A DNA stretch of 64,000 nucleotides from Halomonas sp. SSL-5 (GCF_030708455.1 NZ_JAUYWF010000002.1:310001-374000), one strand, 5' to 3'. Counted from the first letter of the stretch, positions 53,139-62,087 are shown. The notes: a model not told the origin generated them from the letters alone. Made by a program: numbers and translations.

Positions 53139-54139
53139 ACGACCGAGTCGACCCGCAGTCGCTGCTGCAGACGCCAGTACTCGGCGCGCGCCTGGAGGCG
53201 GTAATACGCCCGCTGCTACGCCTGCTGGAGGAGGTCACCGGGCTACATTCCACCTACTTCACGCTGATCGACGAACAGGCCGGCGTGCAGCGGGTGTTGT
53301 ATGCCCGCAACAGCGGCAGTCTGCAGCTGCCCGAGGGGCTCTCGGTGCCTTGGGAGGACACCCTCTGCCGCCGGGCGATCCTCGAGGGGCAGCGCTACAC
53401 CGCCGACGTGGCGAGCTGCTGGGGGGATTCCGAGGCGGCGCGCGAGCTCGGCCTCCAGACCTACCTCAGCCAACCGATTCGCCTGGGCGACGAGACGCTG
53501 CTGGGCACCCTTTGCGCGGCCAGCGATGAGGCCATCGAGGTGTCGGCGGAAGCAATGGAGACGCTGGACACCTTCGCCGAGTTGATCGCCCGCTACGTGG
53601 ACAGCGAACGTCTGCTGCGCCAGCTGGTCAGCGAGAACCGCACCCTGGCCCAGCATGCCAACACCGACCCGCTGACCGGCATCGCCAACCGCCGCGCGCT
53701 GCTCCAGGAGCTGACGCGGCGCCTCGAGCAGGCGACACGCGCCGGTACTTGCCTGCATGTGTCCTTCATCGACCTGGACGGTTTCAAGGCGATCAACGAC
53801 CAACATGGCCACGACGCGGGGGACCGCTTCCTGATCGAGATGGCCCACCGCCTGGTCGGCGGGTGTCAGGCCGACGACCTGGTGGCACGCTTCGGCGGCG
53901 ACGAGTTCGTGGTCGTGCGCCGGGCAGGCGAACGTCCAGCGGCCGAGTGTGATGCCATCAAGGCGGCACTGGAGGCGCTGACCTCCGGCGAGTTCTGGGT
54001 CTGCGGCGAGCGCATCCTGTACCCCGGGGCCAGCGTCGGCGTGATCACCTCGACGCCGAGCGATACCGATGCCATGACGCTGCTGCAGCTGTCGGATGCC
54101 GAGATGTATACGCGCAAGCGGGCCCGCAAGGCGCGCTAG
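53135..54139 (+). CDS. GAF-GGDEF diguanylate cyclase
   Basis: 334 residues from ATG 53135, GAGGAGG ahead, overlapping the previous stop (ATGA). A GAF domain (about 10-165) precedes a GGDEF domain with the substrate helix NTDPLTGIANRRAL, metal loop SFIDLDGFKAINDQHGHDAGD and an exact GGDEF (LVARFGGDEFVVV). The RxxD I-site is absent (QADD), so product inhibition would be weak. Makes c-di-GMP from two GTP. Coupling a cyclase to a probable phosphodiesterase in one transcript implies linked turnover. Confidence 0.9.
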   Translation: MNDRVDPQSLLQTPVLGARLEAVIRPLLRLLEEVTGLHSTYFTLIDEQAGVQRVLYARNSGSLQLPEGLSVPWEDTLCRRAILEGQRYTADVASCWGDSEAARELGLQTYLSQPIRLGDETLLGTLCAASDEAIEVSAEAMETLDTFAELIARYVDSERLLRQLVSENRTLAQHANTDPLTGIANRRALLQELTRRLEQATRAGTCLHVSFIDLDGFKAINDQHGHDAGDRFLIEMAHRLVGGCQADDLVARFGGDEFVVVRRAGERPAAECDAIKAALEALTSGEFWVCGERILYPGASVGVITSTPSDTDAMTLLQLSDAEMYTRKRARKAR

Positions 54140-54228
54140 AGGCGCCCCCCCTACCCGGCCCTTGCAGGCCAGCCGCCTGCGCACACCCTACTCCATCCGC
54201 CTATTAAATTTGGCCTTGGTGGACTAGG

Positions 54229-54242
54229 CTGACCCGGGTCAA
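54229..54242 (+). promoter_or_regulatory. anr: FNR/Anr-like box upstream of anr
   Basis: CTGAC-CCGG-GTCAA matches TTGAT-N4-ATCAA in seven of ten positions, with perfect internal symmetry (TGACCCGGGTCA), centred 37.5 bases before the anr start. Its closeness to the gene suggests autoregulation, probably repression. Confidence 0.45.
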
Positions 54243-54272
54243 GGTCTGATCGGCAACATCCAAGGACGAAAG

Positions 54273-55007
54273 ATGACCGCCACCGAACAGGACCCCGGCA
54301 CCCGTTTGCCGGGCGCCCATTGTGATGCCTGCAGCCTGCATGGCGTCTGCCTGACGCAGAACCTCTCCGAGGATACTCTGGAGGGCCTCGATGCTCTGCT
54401 CGACCAGCCCAGTCCTCTCAAGCGCGGTGAATCGCTGATCACCCAGGGCAACGCCTTCACCAGCCTCTATCTGGTGCGCAGCGGCAGCCTCAAGCAGGTG
54501 GTCAGGCCGCTGGGCCAGGAGCTGGAGCACGTAGTGGGCTTCTACCTGCCGGGTGAGACGGTAGGCCTTGAAGGGATCGGCGAATCGCGCTGCCCCGCCT
54601 CGGTAGTGGCAATGGAGACCACCTTCGTCTGCGCGCTGCCCTATGCCCGCCTGCGTGAGTTGTACTACAACAACCCCTCCCTCAGTGAGTCGCTTCTTCA
54701 TCGCATGAGCCGCGAGCTGCGCGGCGAGAAGCGCCAGCTCTGTCTGCTCTCCGGGCGCACCGCCGAACAACGCCTGGCCGGCTTCCTGCTCGGCCTCTCC
54801 GAGCGCTTCCAGCAGCGCGGCTGCAGCCGCTACCAGTTCCGCCTGGCCATGTCCCGCGGCGATATCGGCAGCCACCTGGGGCTGGCCCTGGAGACGGTCA
54901 GCCGTGTGCTGGGGCGCTTCCAGCGCCAGGGGCTGATCCAGCTCGCCACACGGGAGATGACCATCCTCTCCCTCGAAGGACTGCAGGCCATCGTCGAAGA
55001 GAGCTGA
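54273..55007 (+). CDS. anr: Anr/Fnr-type oxygen-sensing transcription regulator
   Basis: 244 residues, family length. An N-terminal 4Fe-4S motif HCDACSLHGVC gives Cys17, Cys20 and Cys26, with the fourth at Cys107 (GESRCPASV), the Anr/Fnr pattern. A cyclic-nucleotide-binding fold, a dimer helix and the HTH SRGDIGSHLGLALETVSRVLGRFQRQGLI follow (E-xx-SR contacts TTGAT). The dimer binds DNA without oxygen and activates anaerobic and microaerobic genes. It lies between two c-di-GMP groups; FNR-like boxes occur ahead of it and of the 59272-61503 gene. Confidence 0.93.
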   Translation: MTATEQDPGTRLPGAHCDACSLHGVCLTQNLSEDTLEGLDALLDQPSPLKRGESLITQGNAFTSLYLVRSGSLKQVVRPLGQELEHVVGFYLPGETVGLEGIGESRCPASVVAMETTFVCALPYARLRELYYNNPSLSESLLHRMSRELRGEKRQLCLLSGRTAEQRLAGFLLGLSERFQQRGCSRYQFRLAMSRGDIGSHLGLALETVSRVLGRFQRQGLIQLATREMTILSLEGLQAIVEES

Positions 55008-55166
55008 GGGCGCTAGCGCCGCCCGCCAGGCCGCCATGGACGACCTCACCGGCGCGTTGACGAAGCCCGTGCCCTGCGCTGAATGGCTGGGCTAGCATTC
55101 CGGGTATGCTATCCCCTTGGCGAGTCGCCGCCACGCCGGCGCGAGTGGGGAACGAAGGAGAACGCC

Positions 55167-56852
55167 TTGAGCCTGAAACTGCGCTTCCTGCTGGTGGCGG
55201 CGGCCCTGATGCTGGGCGCCTCGCTGCTCGCCTGGTTCAGCTTCCAGTACATGGCGGAGCGGATCGTCGAGCAGTGGGGGCGGCGGGTGGCCGAGGTACA
55301 GGTTCAGTACGACAGCGCTCGCCTGCTGCAGCCGCTGGAGCGCGAGATCGCCCTCGCCCACCAGCTCGCCAACTCCCAGGTGCTCAGGCGCTGGGCGGCC
55401 AACCCCGAGGAGCCGACGCTCAAGGCCCAGGCGCTCAGCGAGATGGAGAGCTTCCGGCGCAACTTCATCCACCAGAACTACTTCGTCGCCCTGCGCGATA
55501 GCGGCGCCTACTACCACAACAACGCCGATGACGATTTCGGCGACGCCCCGCTGCGCTACCACCTGCGCGAGAACCGCCCCGCCGATGCCTGGTTCTATCA
55601 GCTGATCGAGGAGGGGCGCGACTTCCACCTCAACGTCAACCCGGACGTCGAGCTTGGCATCACCCAGTTGTGGATCGACGTGCTGATGCGCGACGCCAGC
55701 GACGAGATCCTCGGCGTGGTGGGCACCGGCATCGAGCTGGAGAGCACCCTCGAGCAGATCATCGACATCGACCAGCGCGGCATCACCACCCTGTTCGCCG
55801 ACATCAACGGCGCCATCCAGCTCTACCGCGACCCGCGCTTCATCGACTTCGCCAGCTTCGTCAAGCCGGAGGGCCAGAAGCGCACCCTCGACCTGCTCTT
55901 CGACCTGCCCAGCGACGGCGAGAGGGTGATGGCGCGCATGCGTCGCCTGCGCGACGCTCCGCTGGAACAGCCCAGCGTGATCACCGACTTCGTCACCGTG
56001 GATGGCAAGCGCCACCTGGCCGGCATCGCCTACCTGGCCAGCATCGGCTGGTTCGAGGTCACCCTGCTCGATCTCGACGAGGTGATGCCGGTGGCCTCCT
56101 TCGTGCCGGCGCTGGGCCTGCTGATCGCCTTCCTGCTGGTGGCGCTGGTACTGTTCTACTGGGCGCTGCACCGCCAGCTGCTCAGCCCCATGGCCTCACT
56201 CAGGCAGGCCATGGGCGACCTGCGCCAGGGGCGCCGCGAGGTGAGCCTGCCCCGCGGCAGCGGCGAGATGGGGCAGCTGATCCGCCACTTCGGGGACATG
56301 GCCGACGAGGTCACCCGCCACACCGAGGCGCTGGAGGCCAAGGTGCGCGAGCGCACCGAGGAGCTGGAGCGCCTGGCCCGGGTCGACGTGCTCACCGGGC
56401 TGCTCAACCGCCGCGGCATGACCCTGCTACTGGCGGAGCAGACCGCGCGGGCGGCCCGCGACAACCTCGCCTTCGGCCTGATCTGGCTCGACCTGGACCG
56501 CTTCAAGGAGATCAACGACAGTTCCGGCCATGCCGCCGGCGACCAGGCGCTGTGCGAGGTGGCAAGGGTCCTGGAGGCCGGCCTGCGCCGCTACGACCAC
56601 GCGGCGCGTTGGGGCGGCGACGAGTTTCTGGTGCTGCTGACCCCCTGCGAGGCCGAGGATCTCACGGCCATCGCCACCCGCCTGCGCCGCGAGATCGCCG
56701 AACAGGCCCGCTATTCGGAGGATGGCGTCACCGTCAGCGTGGGCGCCTGCCTGGCCCTGCCCGGCGAAACGCTGGGCAGCGCGCTGCAGCGGGCCGACGA
56801 GGCGCTCTACCGCGCCAAGGAGAGCGGCCGCGACCGCCTGGTGGTGGCCTGA
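55167..56852 (+). CDS. Membrane diguanylate cyclase with dCACHE-like sensor, HAMP and GGDEF
   Basis: 561 residues from TTG 55167, AAGGAG six bases ahead. A membrane helix (about 3-25), a large periplasmic sensor (~30-310) of dCACHE type, a second helix (ASFVPALGLLIAFLLVALVLFYW), HAMP (LSPMASLRQAMGDLRQG) and a coiled coil (ALEAKVRERTEELERL) lead to GGDEF with VDVLTGLLNRRGM and RWGGDEFLVLL. An RRYD I-site five residues before is intact, so product inhibition is expected. The stop overlaps the next gene (TGATG), coupling this cyclase to a phosphodiesterase-type protein. Confidence 0.92.
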   Translation: MSLKLRFLLVAAALMLGASLLAWFSFQYMAERIVEQWGRRVAEVQVQYDSARLLQPLEREIALAHQLANSQVLRRWAANPEEPTLKAQALSEMESFRRNFIHQNYFVALRDSGAYYHNNADDDFGDAPLRYHLRENRPADAWFYQLIEEGRDFHLNVNPDVELGITQLWIDVLMRDASDEILGVVGTGIELESTLEQIIDIDQRGITTLFADINGAIQLYRDPRFIDFASFVKPEGQKRTLDLLFDLPSDGERVMARMRRLRDAPLEQPSVITDFVTVDGKRHLAGIAYLASIGWFEVTLLDLDEVMPVASFVPALGLLIAFLLVALVLFYWALHRQLLSPMASLRQAMGDLRQGRREVSLPRGSGEMGQLIRHFGDMADEVTRHTEALEAKVRERTEELERLARVDVLTGLLNRRGMTLLLAEQTARAARDNLAFGLIWLDLDRFKEINDSSGHAAGDQALCEVARVLEAGLRRYDHAARWGGDEFLVLLTPCEAEDLTAIATRLRREIAEQARYSEDGVTVSVGACLALPGETLGSALQRADEALYRAKESGRDRLVVA

Positions 56853-59257
56853 TGCGCTGGGGCCTGCGTCGACTGGCCCGCTGGGGTGCGCCCTGGCTGC
56901 TGCTGGCCGGCTGCCTGGGGCCGGCCGCCCAGGCGCAGCCCGGCGCCGAGGCCGCAAGCGACGCCATCCAGGTACTCGCCTCCTACCACCGCGGCAGCCC
57001 CTGGTCCGACGAGCTGGTCGAGCGCATCCAGGAGGCGGTGACCCAGCTCGGCTGGGAGGATGGCATGGCCGTGGACTACCTGGATGCCCGCCGCCTGGGC
57101 ATCGAGACCGCCTTCGACATCGAGCGCCGCCGCCTCGCCGAGCGGCGCGCCGTGTCCCCCGCCGAGCGGCTGCTGCTGATCGACGACGCCGCCCTGCGTT
57201 TCTACCTCCGCCACCCCGCGGCCCTGGACCACCCCGCCCGGGTGGTGGCGATCGGCATCAACGACCCCGAGCTGCTCGCCCAGGCCATCGAGCACGGCGT
57301 GCGAGTGATCGTCACCCGCACCGTCGAGGACCAGTCGCTGGCCTTCCTGCGGGCGCTCTTCGGCGAGCCGCTGTCGCTGCTGGTGCTGGGTGACGAGCGG
57401 GGCAGCGGGCGCTACCTGACCCGGCATTTCCTCGACAGCGTCGCCGAGGAGCCCGGGATCAGGGCCGCCCGGGTGCTGTGGGAGTGGCGTCCGGAGAGCG
57501 TGCTGGCCGCCCTCGAGCGCCTGCCGGCGGATACCCGCGTCTACCTCGTGGAGGGCCACACCACCGGTGCTCAGGACCTCTACCCCGGCTCCCGGGAGTG
57601 GCTGGAGCGGCTCGCCGAGCGCGGCGTGCGGGTCTTCTGCCACCTCCCCTACCAGGTGCAGCTGGGCTGTGCCGGAGGCGCCCTGCTCGACACCCGGCGT
57701 CTCGGCCGGCTGGCGGTGGAGTCGCTGATCAGCCCCGCCTTCGAGGCCCTGCCCGCGCTCCAGGAGGTGGGGGTGGGGCGCTACGCCCTGCACGCCAGCT
57801 TCCATCGCCAGGCCCCCGAGGCCTACCGCGACACCATCGAGTGGCTCGCGGTGGAGGGCACCATCGCCAGCGCCGACAGCCGGATCTCGCTGCTGGTTCG
57901 CGGGGGCGCCGCGGTCACCGCGGTGCTGCTCGCGGCCCTGCTGCTGATGGGGCTGTCGCGGCGACGCGCCCGGCGCGCCCAGCGCCGGCTGGCCATCGAC
58001 CCGGGCAGCGGCCTGCCGACACGCCAGGTGCTGGAGAGTGAACTGCCCGGGCTGTGCCGGCGCCATGCCGGGGGCTGGCTGTTTGCGCTGGTCTCGCCGG
58101 GGCTGCGTGACTACCGCCAGCACCTGGGCCTGCCCGCCGCCCAGGCGCTGTTCCGGGAGCAGCTCGCCACGCTGCGCAGGCTGCTGCCGCGCACGGGCCG
58201 GCTCTACCTCAACGCCGACCTGGGGGTGATCGGCTTCCTGCCGCTCCACGATCGCCAGCAGGCCGAGCCCCTGGTCGACCGGATGCTCACCTCCCTGGGG
58301 CATGCCCGCGATGAGGGCGGCATGCGCCGCCTGGCCTGGTACGCCAGCCTGCTGCGCCTGCACGGCAGCGAGGCGGACTTCCCCCAGTGCCGCGCCGCCC
58401 TGGACGACGGCCTGTTTCGCCTCGAACGCCAGGGCTGGCGCCAGCCGCTGATCCGGGTCGAGCCGGTCGACCGGGAGCGCGCCACCCGCTTCCGGCAGCT
58501 CTCCGATGCCCTGGAGGGGCTGATCGACGACCCCGTCCGCGAGTGGCGGCTGGTGCTGCAGCCCAAGGTGGCCGCGGCCGATGGCAAGCTGCGCGGCGCC
58601 GAGGTGCTGCTGCGCTGGCATCACCCCGCGCTGGGCGAGATCTCTCCCGGCGAGTTCCTGCCGGTGGCGGAGATCCTCGGGCTGGCCTCACGGCTGGACC
58701 ACTGGGTGATGCAGGAGAGCCTCGCCTGGCTGGCCGCCGCCAGGCCGCGGCTGCCCGGGCTCGGCAGCCTGGCCATCAACGTCAAGCTGGCAACGCTGGC
58801 CGAGGATGCCTTCCGGCGCGGGCTGTTGGAGCGCTTGCAGCACCTGGACCTGCCGGCGTCGATGATCGAGCTGGAGATCACCGAGCACTCCGACTTCCGC
58901 GACCTGGAGGCGGTGGAGCAGCACATGAACGACCTGCGGGCGCACGGCGTGCGGCTGGCGCTGGACGACTTCGGCACCGGCAACACCTCCTTCCAGCTGA
59001 TCCAGCGTCTCCCCTTCACGGCGATCAAGATGGATCGCAGCCTGCTGCTGGGCGCCGATCGCTACCCCAGGGCCCGGGAGGCCTATGTCGCCATGGTGCA
59101 GTTTGCCCACCACCTGGGTCTCACGGTGGTGGCCGAAGGGGTCGAGGAGCCCGAACAGGCCGAGTGGCTGCGCTCGCTGGGCATCGAAGAAGTGCAGGGC
59201 TTCCTGTTCGCCCGACCACTGGAGCCGGAGGTAATGCTGGCACAGTACGGCCGCTGA
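56852..59257 (+). CDS. Periplasmic-binding-protein-like sensor, degenerate GGDEF and EAL protein
   Basis: 801 residues. A signal anchor (WLLLAGCLGPAAQA) precedes a ~310-residue periplasmic sensor whose alternating Rossmann-like units (VLASYHRGSPWSDELVERI, RVVAIGINDPELL, SLLVLGDERGSGRYLTRHF) resemble PF04392 substrate-binding proteins; then a helix (VTAVLLAALLLMGL) and a degenerate GGDEF (GFLPLHDR where GGDEF should be). The C-terminal EAL domain has EVL instead of EAL (GAEVLLRW) but retains AINVKLA, LEITEHSDF, ALDDFGTGNTS, IKMDRSLL, AEGVEEPEQ and VQGFLFARPL. Likely a phosphodiesterase gated by a solute. Coupled to the cyclase gene at TGATG. Confidence 0.88.
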   Translation: MRWGLRRLARWGAPWLLLAGCLGPAAQAQPGAEAASDAIQVLASYHRGSPWSDELVERIQEAVTQLGWEDGMAVDYLDARRLGIETAFDIERRRLAERRAVSPAERLLLIDDAALRFYLRHPAALDHPARVVAIGINDPELLAQAIEHGVRVIVTRTVEDQSLAFLRALFGEPLSLLVLGDERGSGRYLTRHFLDSVAEEPGIRAARVLWEWRPESVLAALERLPADTRVYLVEGHTTGAQDLYPGSREWLERLAERGVRVFCHLPYQVQLGCAGGALLDTRRLGRLAVESLISPAFEALPALQEVGVGRYALHASFHRQAPEAYRDTIEWLAVEGTIASADSRISLLVRGGAAVTAVLLAALLLMGLSRRRARRAQRRLAIDPGSGLPTRQVLESELPGLCRRHAGGWLFALVSPGLRDYRQHLGLPAAQALFREQLATLRRLLPRTGRLYLNADLGVIGFLPLHDRQQAEPLVDRMLTSLGHARDEGGMRRLAWYASLLRLHGSEADFPQCRAALDDGLFRLERQGWRQPLIRVEPVDRERATRFRQLSDALEGLIDDPVREWRLVLQPKVAAADGKLRGAEVLLRWHHPALGEISPGEFLPVAEILGLASRLDHWVMQESLAWLAAARPRLPGLGSLAINVKLATLAEDAFRRGLLERLQHLDLPASMIELEITEHSDFRDLEAVEQHMNDLRAHGVRLALDDFGTGNTSFQLIQRLPFTAIKMDRSLLLGADRYPRAREAYVAMVQFAHHLGLTVVAEGVEEPEQAEWLRSLGIEEVQGFLFARPLEPEVMLAQYGR

Positions 59258-59271
59258 GACCGAGAGCCGCC

Positions 59272-61503
59272 TTACGCCGACAGCCCCGGGAACCGCTCCC
59301 CCGCCTCCAGCGGCGCCGGCCGTGCGTAGAGATAGCCCTGGAAGCGCAGGCAGCCATGCTCGCGCAGCCAGTTCGCCTGGGCCTCGCGCTCCACTCCCTC
59401 GGCGATGACCGATAGCGAGAGCTTGTCGGCCAGGGCGATGATGGTCTCGACGATGGCGGCGTCGGCGGGGCTCGCCAGCAGGTCGCGCACGAAGCTCTGA
59501 TCGATCTTGAGCTCGTCGAGGGGCAGGCGCTTGAGGTAGCCCAGCGACGAGTAACCGGTGCCGAAATCATCCAGGGCGAAGCGAACGCCCAGGGCGCTGA
59601 GCGCCAGCATACTCTCGCGGGCCAGCTCCGGCTCCTGCAGGAACAGCGACTCGGTCACCTCCAGCACCAGGCGCCGCGGTTCGGCGCCGGTGACCGCGAG
59701 GGTCTCGCGCACGCCGTCGACGAAGCCCGCCTCGCGGAACTGCACCGGGCTGACGTTGACGGCGATGGAGAGCGCCCCGTAGGCAGGGTGGCCGGCCCAC
59801 TCGGCGAGCCGCCGGCAGGCCTGCTCCAGCACCCACCCGCCGATGGCGACGATGCGCCCGCTCTCCTCGGCCAGGGGGATGAATACCCCGGGCGAGACCA
59901 TGCCGCGCCCCGGGTGCTCCCAGCGCAGCAGCGCCTCCAGCCCCACGGTGACACCCGCGGCATCGACCTGGGGCTGGTAGAAGAGGCGCAGCTGGTCGGC
60001 ATCGAGGGCACGCTCCAGGTCCGCCTCCAGGTGGGCTCTCTCGACCACCTGGGTCTGCATGGCGCGGTCGAAGAAGCGCAGCGCCGCCCCGCCCTCGCGC
60101 TTGGCCTCGTACATGGCGAGCTCCGCCTGCTGGATCGCCTCGGCGGCGTCCAGCTCATCATCGTGGAACAGCGCGATGCCGATGCTGGCCGAGAGCGGCA
60201 GGGTCGCGTCGTCGACGCCGGCCAGGCGCACCACCTCGTGAAGCAGCTTGTCGCCCAGCCGCTCGGCGCCGCGGGCGGCGTGGGCCGGCTCATCACCCAG
60301 GTCCTGGACCAGCAGGGCGAACTGGTCGCCGCCCCAGCGCGCCAGGGTGTCGCTCTCGCGCAGGCGGCCGCGCAGCCCCTCGGCCAGCCGACGCAGCAGG
60401 GTGTCCCCACGGGCGTGGCCCAGGGTGCTGTTGTAGGCCTTGAAGTTGTCCAGCCCCACCAGCAGCAGGGCGCCATAGTGGTCACGCCGCCGGGTGTGCT
60501 TGATCACCTCGCCCAGGCGATCGATCAGCAGGCGGCGATTGGGCAGGCCGGTCAGCGGGTCGTAGAAGGCCAGGCGCTGGATGGTGGACTCCGCCGCCTT
60601 GGTCGCGGAGAGGTCGGTGAGGGTGGCCACATAGTGCCGCACGCCGCCATGGTCGTCGTGGATGGCGCTGATGGTCAGCCACTGGGGATAGACCTCGCCG
60701 CTCTTGCGGCGATTCCACACCTCGCCCTGCCAGCTGCCCTCGGCGGCGATGGTCTGCCACATCTCCCGATAGAAGGCCGCAGCGTGACGGCCCGAGGCCC
60801 ACATGCGGGGATTCTGGCCCACCACCTCCGCGGCGGTGAAGCCGGTGATATGACTGAAGGTACGGTTAACGCGCAGCACCCGACCCTGGGCATCGGTGAT
60901 GAACATGCCGAGGTGGGTATCGAAGGCCATGGCGGCAATCTTGAGCTCCGCGGTGCTCTCCTCCAGGCGCCGCTGGGCGGCGGCGCGGTGGCACGCCTCC
61001 TCGCGCAGGCGACGCTTGGTGGTCAGCAGGCTCAGATGGCGGCGCAGGGCGACGAACCCCACCAGGGCGACGAACAGCCAGCCGGCGGCGAGCATCGCCA
61101 GCTGCTGCCACCAGGGCGCCAGCACCTGGCGCAGGTCGCGGCCGGCCACTACAAGGTAGGGAGCGCCCTCCAGGCGGCGGGCGGAGAAGAGGCGCGGGGT
61201 GTCGTCCAGCGGCGAGGGAAAGATCAGGCCGTCGAGGCTCTCGTCCTCGGCCGGCATGCCCCCTAACGCGCGGTCGGCGTCGTCGGCGCGGTCGAACAGA
61301 CACATCGCCTGCACCGCCGCGGGCGAGCGCTCCTCGCCGAGCTCGATCACCGGCGAGAGGTCGCGCAGGCGCCGCTCGGCGAGTGTGCCGGCCATCACCA
61401 AAGCGGTGACCGTCAGCACGGCGAGGTAGAGAAGCAGCGCGCGGCGACGCAGGATGTCCTGGGGAGCGCCGTCGTAAGAGGCAAGGAAACAAGACAACAG
61501 CAT
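59272..61503 (-). CDS. PAS-GGDEF-EAL membrane protein with GGDQF signature
   Basis: 743 residues. Two membrane helices bracket a ~100-residue periplasmic loop (1-170), then PAS (~185-305), GGDEF (~315-475) and EAL (~485-740). The signature reads RWGGDQFALL (Glu to Gln) while the RESD I-site is kept, pointing to a GTP- or c-di-GMP-sensing rather than synthesising domain. EAL residues are complete: LEALLRWEHPG, SIAVNVSPVQF, LEVTESLF, ALDDFGTGYSSL, LKIDQSFV, AEGVE and FQGYLYARP, so a phosphodiesterase. Convergent with the previous gene (14 bases apart). FNR-like boxes lie 28-86 bases ahead of the ATG. Confidence 0.9.
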   Translation of the reverse strand: MLLSCFLASYDGAPQDILRRRALLLYLAVLTVTALVMAGTLAERRLRDLSPVIELGEERSPAAVQAMCLFDRADDADRALGGMPAEDESLDGLIFPSPLDDTPRLFSARRLEGAPYLVVAGRDLRQVLAPWWQQLAMLAAGWLFVALVGFVALRRHLSLLTTKRRLREEACHRAAAQRRLEESTAELKIAAMAFDTHLGMFITDAQGRVLRVNRTFSHITGFTAAEVVGQNPRMWASGRHAAAFYREMWQTIAAEGSWQGEVWNRRKSGEVYPQWLTISAIHDDHGGVRHYVATLTDLSATKAAESTIQRLAFYDPLTGLPNRRLLIDRLGEVIKHTRRRDHYGALLLVGLDNFKAYNSTLGHARGDTLLRRLAEGLRGRLRESDTLARWGGDQFALLVQDLGDEPAHAARGAERLGDKLLHEVVRLAGVDDATLPLSASIGIALFHDDELDAAEAIQQAELAMYEAKREGGAALRFFDRAMQTQVVERAHLEADLERALDADQLRLFYQPQVDAAGVTVGLEALLRWEHPGRGMVSPGVFIPLAEESGRIVAIGGWVLEQACRRLAEWAGHPAYGALSIAVNVSPVQFREAGFVDGVRETLAVTGAEPRRLVLEVTESLFLQEPELARESMLALSALGVRFALDDFGTGYSSLGYLKRLPLDELKIDQSFVRDLLASPADAAIVETIIALADKLSLSVIAEGVEREAQANWLREHGCLRFQGYLYARPAPLEAGERFPGLSA

Positions 61504-61530
61504 TACCCCAGGATGAAACGGTGCAGAAGC

Positions 61531-61544
61531 TTGTCATGGATCAA
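61531..61544 (-). promoter_or_regulatory. Weaker FNR-like box ahead of the PAS-GGDEF-EAL gene
   Basis: TTGTC-ATGG-ATCAA on the plus strand matches the TTGAT-N4-ATCAA consensus at eight of ten bases. It lies 28 bases before the gene and could repress, with the stronger box upstream acting as activator site. Confidence 0.35.
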
Positions 61545-61575
61545 GGAAATCAAACAACATCTTAACGTCACAACC

Positions 61576-61589
61576 TTGACCTGCATCAA
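61576..61589 (-). promoter_or_regulatory. FNR/Anr box, near-consensus
   Basis: TTGAC-CTGC-ATCAA matches nine of ten consensus bases. Centre at 61582.5 is about 79 bases before the GGDEF-EAL start, which suits activation at -41.5 with a ~38-base leader. It overlaps the stop codon of the neighbouring thioesterase gene, so it is not evidently constrained by coding alone. Confidence 0.5.
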
Positions 61590-62086
61590 GCTTCCGGCAA
61601 CACCGCATAGTCACCGCGCGCCTCCAGGCACAGGGTGTCACCGCACCACAGGCGCTGCACCAGGGCGATGCGCCCGCGCCCCTTGTCGGCAAGGCGGGCG
61701 GCGAGGCGCCCGGGTCCCGCCGCGTCCTCGGGCAGGCACTCCAGGCGATAGTCGCCGGTCACCGGGGCGAGGAAGCGCTGGGTGGCCTCGGCCACCACGA
61801 CGTCGCGGGAGAGCCCGTGGCGGCGCAGCCAGAGGGTGGTCCAGCACCAGCCCAGCAGGGTGGTCTGGGCGGCCAGGGCGCCGCCGAAGCCGGTGCCCTT
61901 GTCGTTGAGGCTGGGGGTGAGGGCCAGCGCCCAGATGAGCCGGTCACCGTCGCGGCGCATCTCGCGGATGCCGAGGTGGTGAACCAGCGGAATCGCCTCG
62001 CCGAGCCAGGCCAGGAAGGCCGCAGGGTCGTCCTCGCCGTCGAGCGGCAGCGGGAGTCGCGGATGGGGAACGCCGACCTCACGCAT
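61586..62086 (-). CDS. YiiD C-terminal-type hotdog thioesterase
   Basis: 166 residues from ATG 62086. Hotdog-fold pattern: WALALTPSLNDKGTGFGGALAAQTTLLGWCWTTLWL with the catalytic-site helix, then a beta-rich half ending ARGDYAVLPEA. Family YiiD_C proteins are putative thioesterases, usually fused to a GNAT domain in E. coli but stand-alone here. Starts within the last bases before the nitroreductase stop (62088), so coupled to that gene. Acyl-thioester substrate unknown. Confidence 0.82.
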   Translation of the reverse strand: MREVGVPHPRLPLPLDGEDDPAAFLAWLGEAIPLVHHLGIREMRRDGDRLIWALALTPSLNDKGTGFGGALAAQTTLLGWCWTTLWLRRHGLSRDVVVAEATQRFLAPVTGDYRLECLPEDAAGPGRLAARLADKGRGRIALVQRLWCGDTLCLEARGDYAVLPEA

Positions 62087-62087
62087 C

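Noticed and set aside
55670..56851. Open frame continuing upstream of the 56852 gene
   Set aside because: Arises from the other frame of the diguanylate cyclase gene; the real start is ATG 56852 at TGATG.
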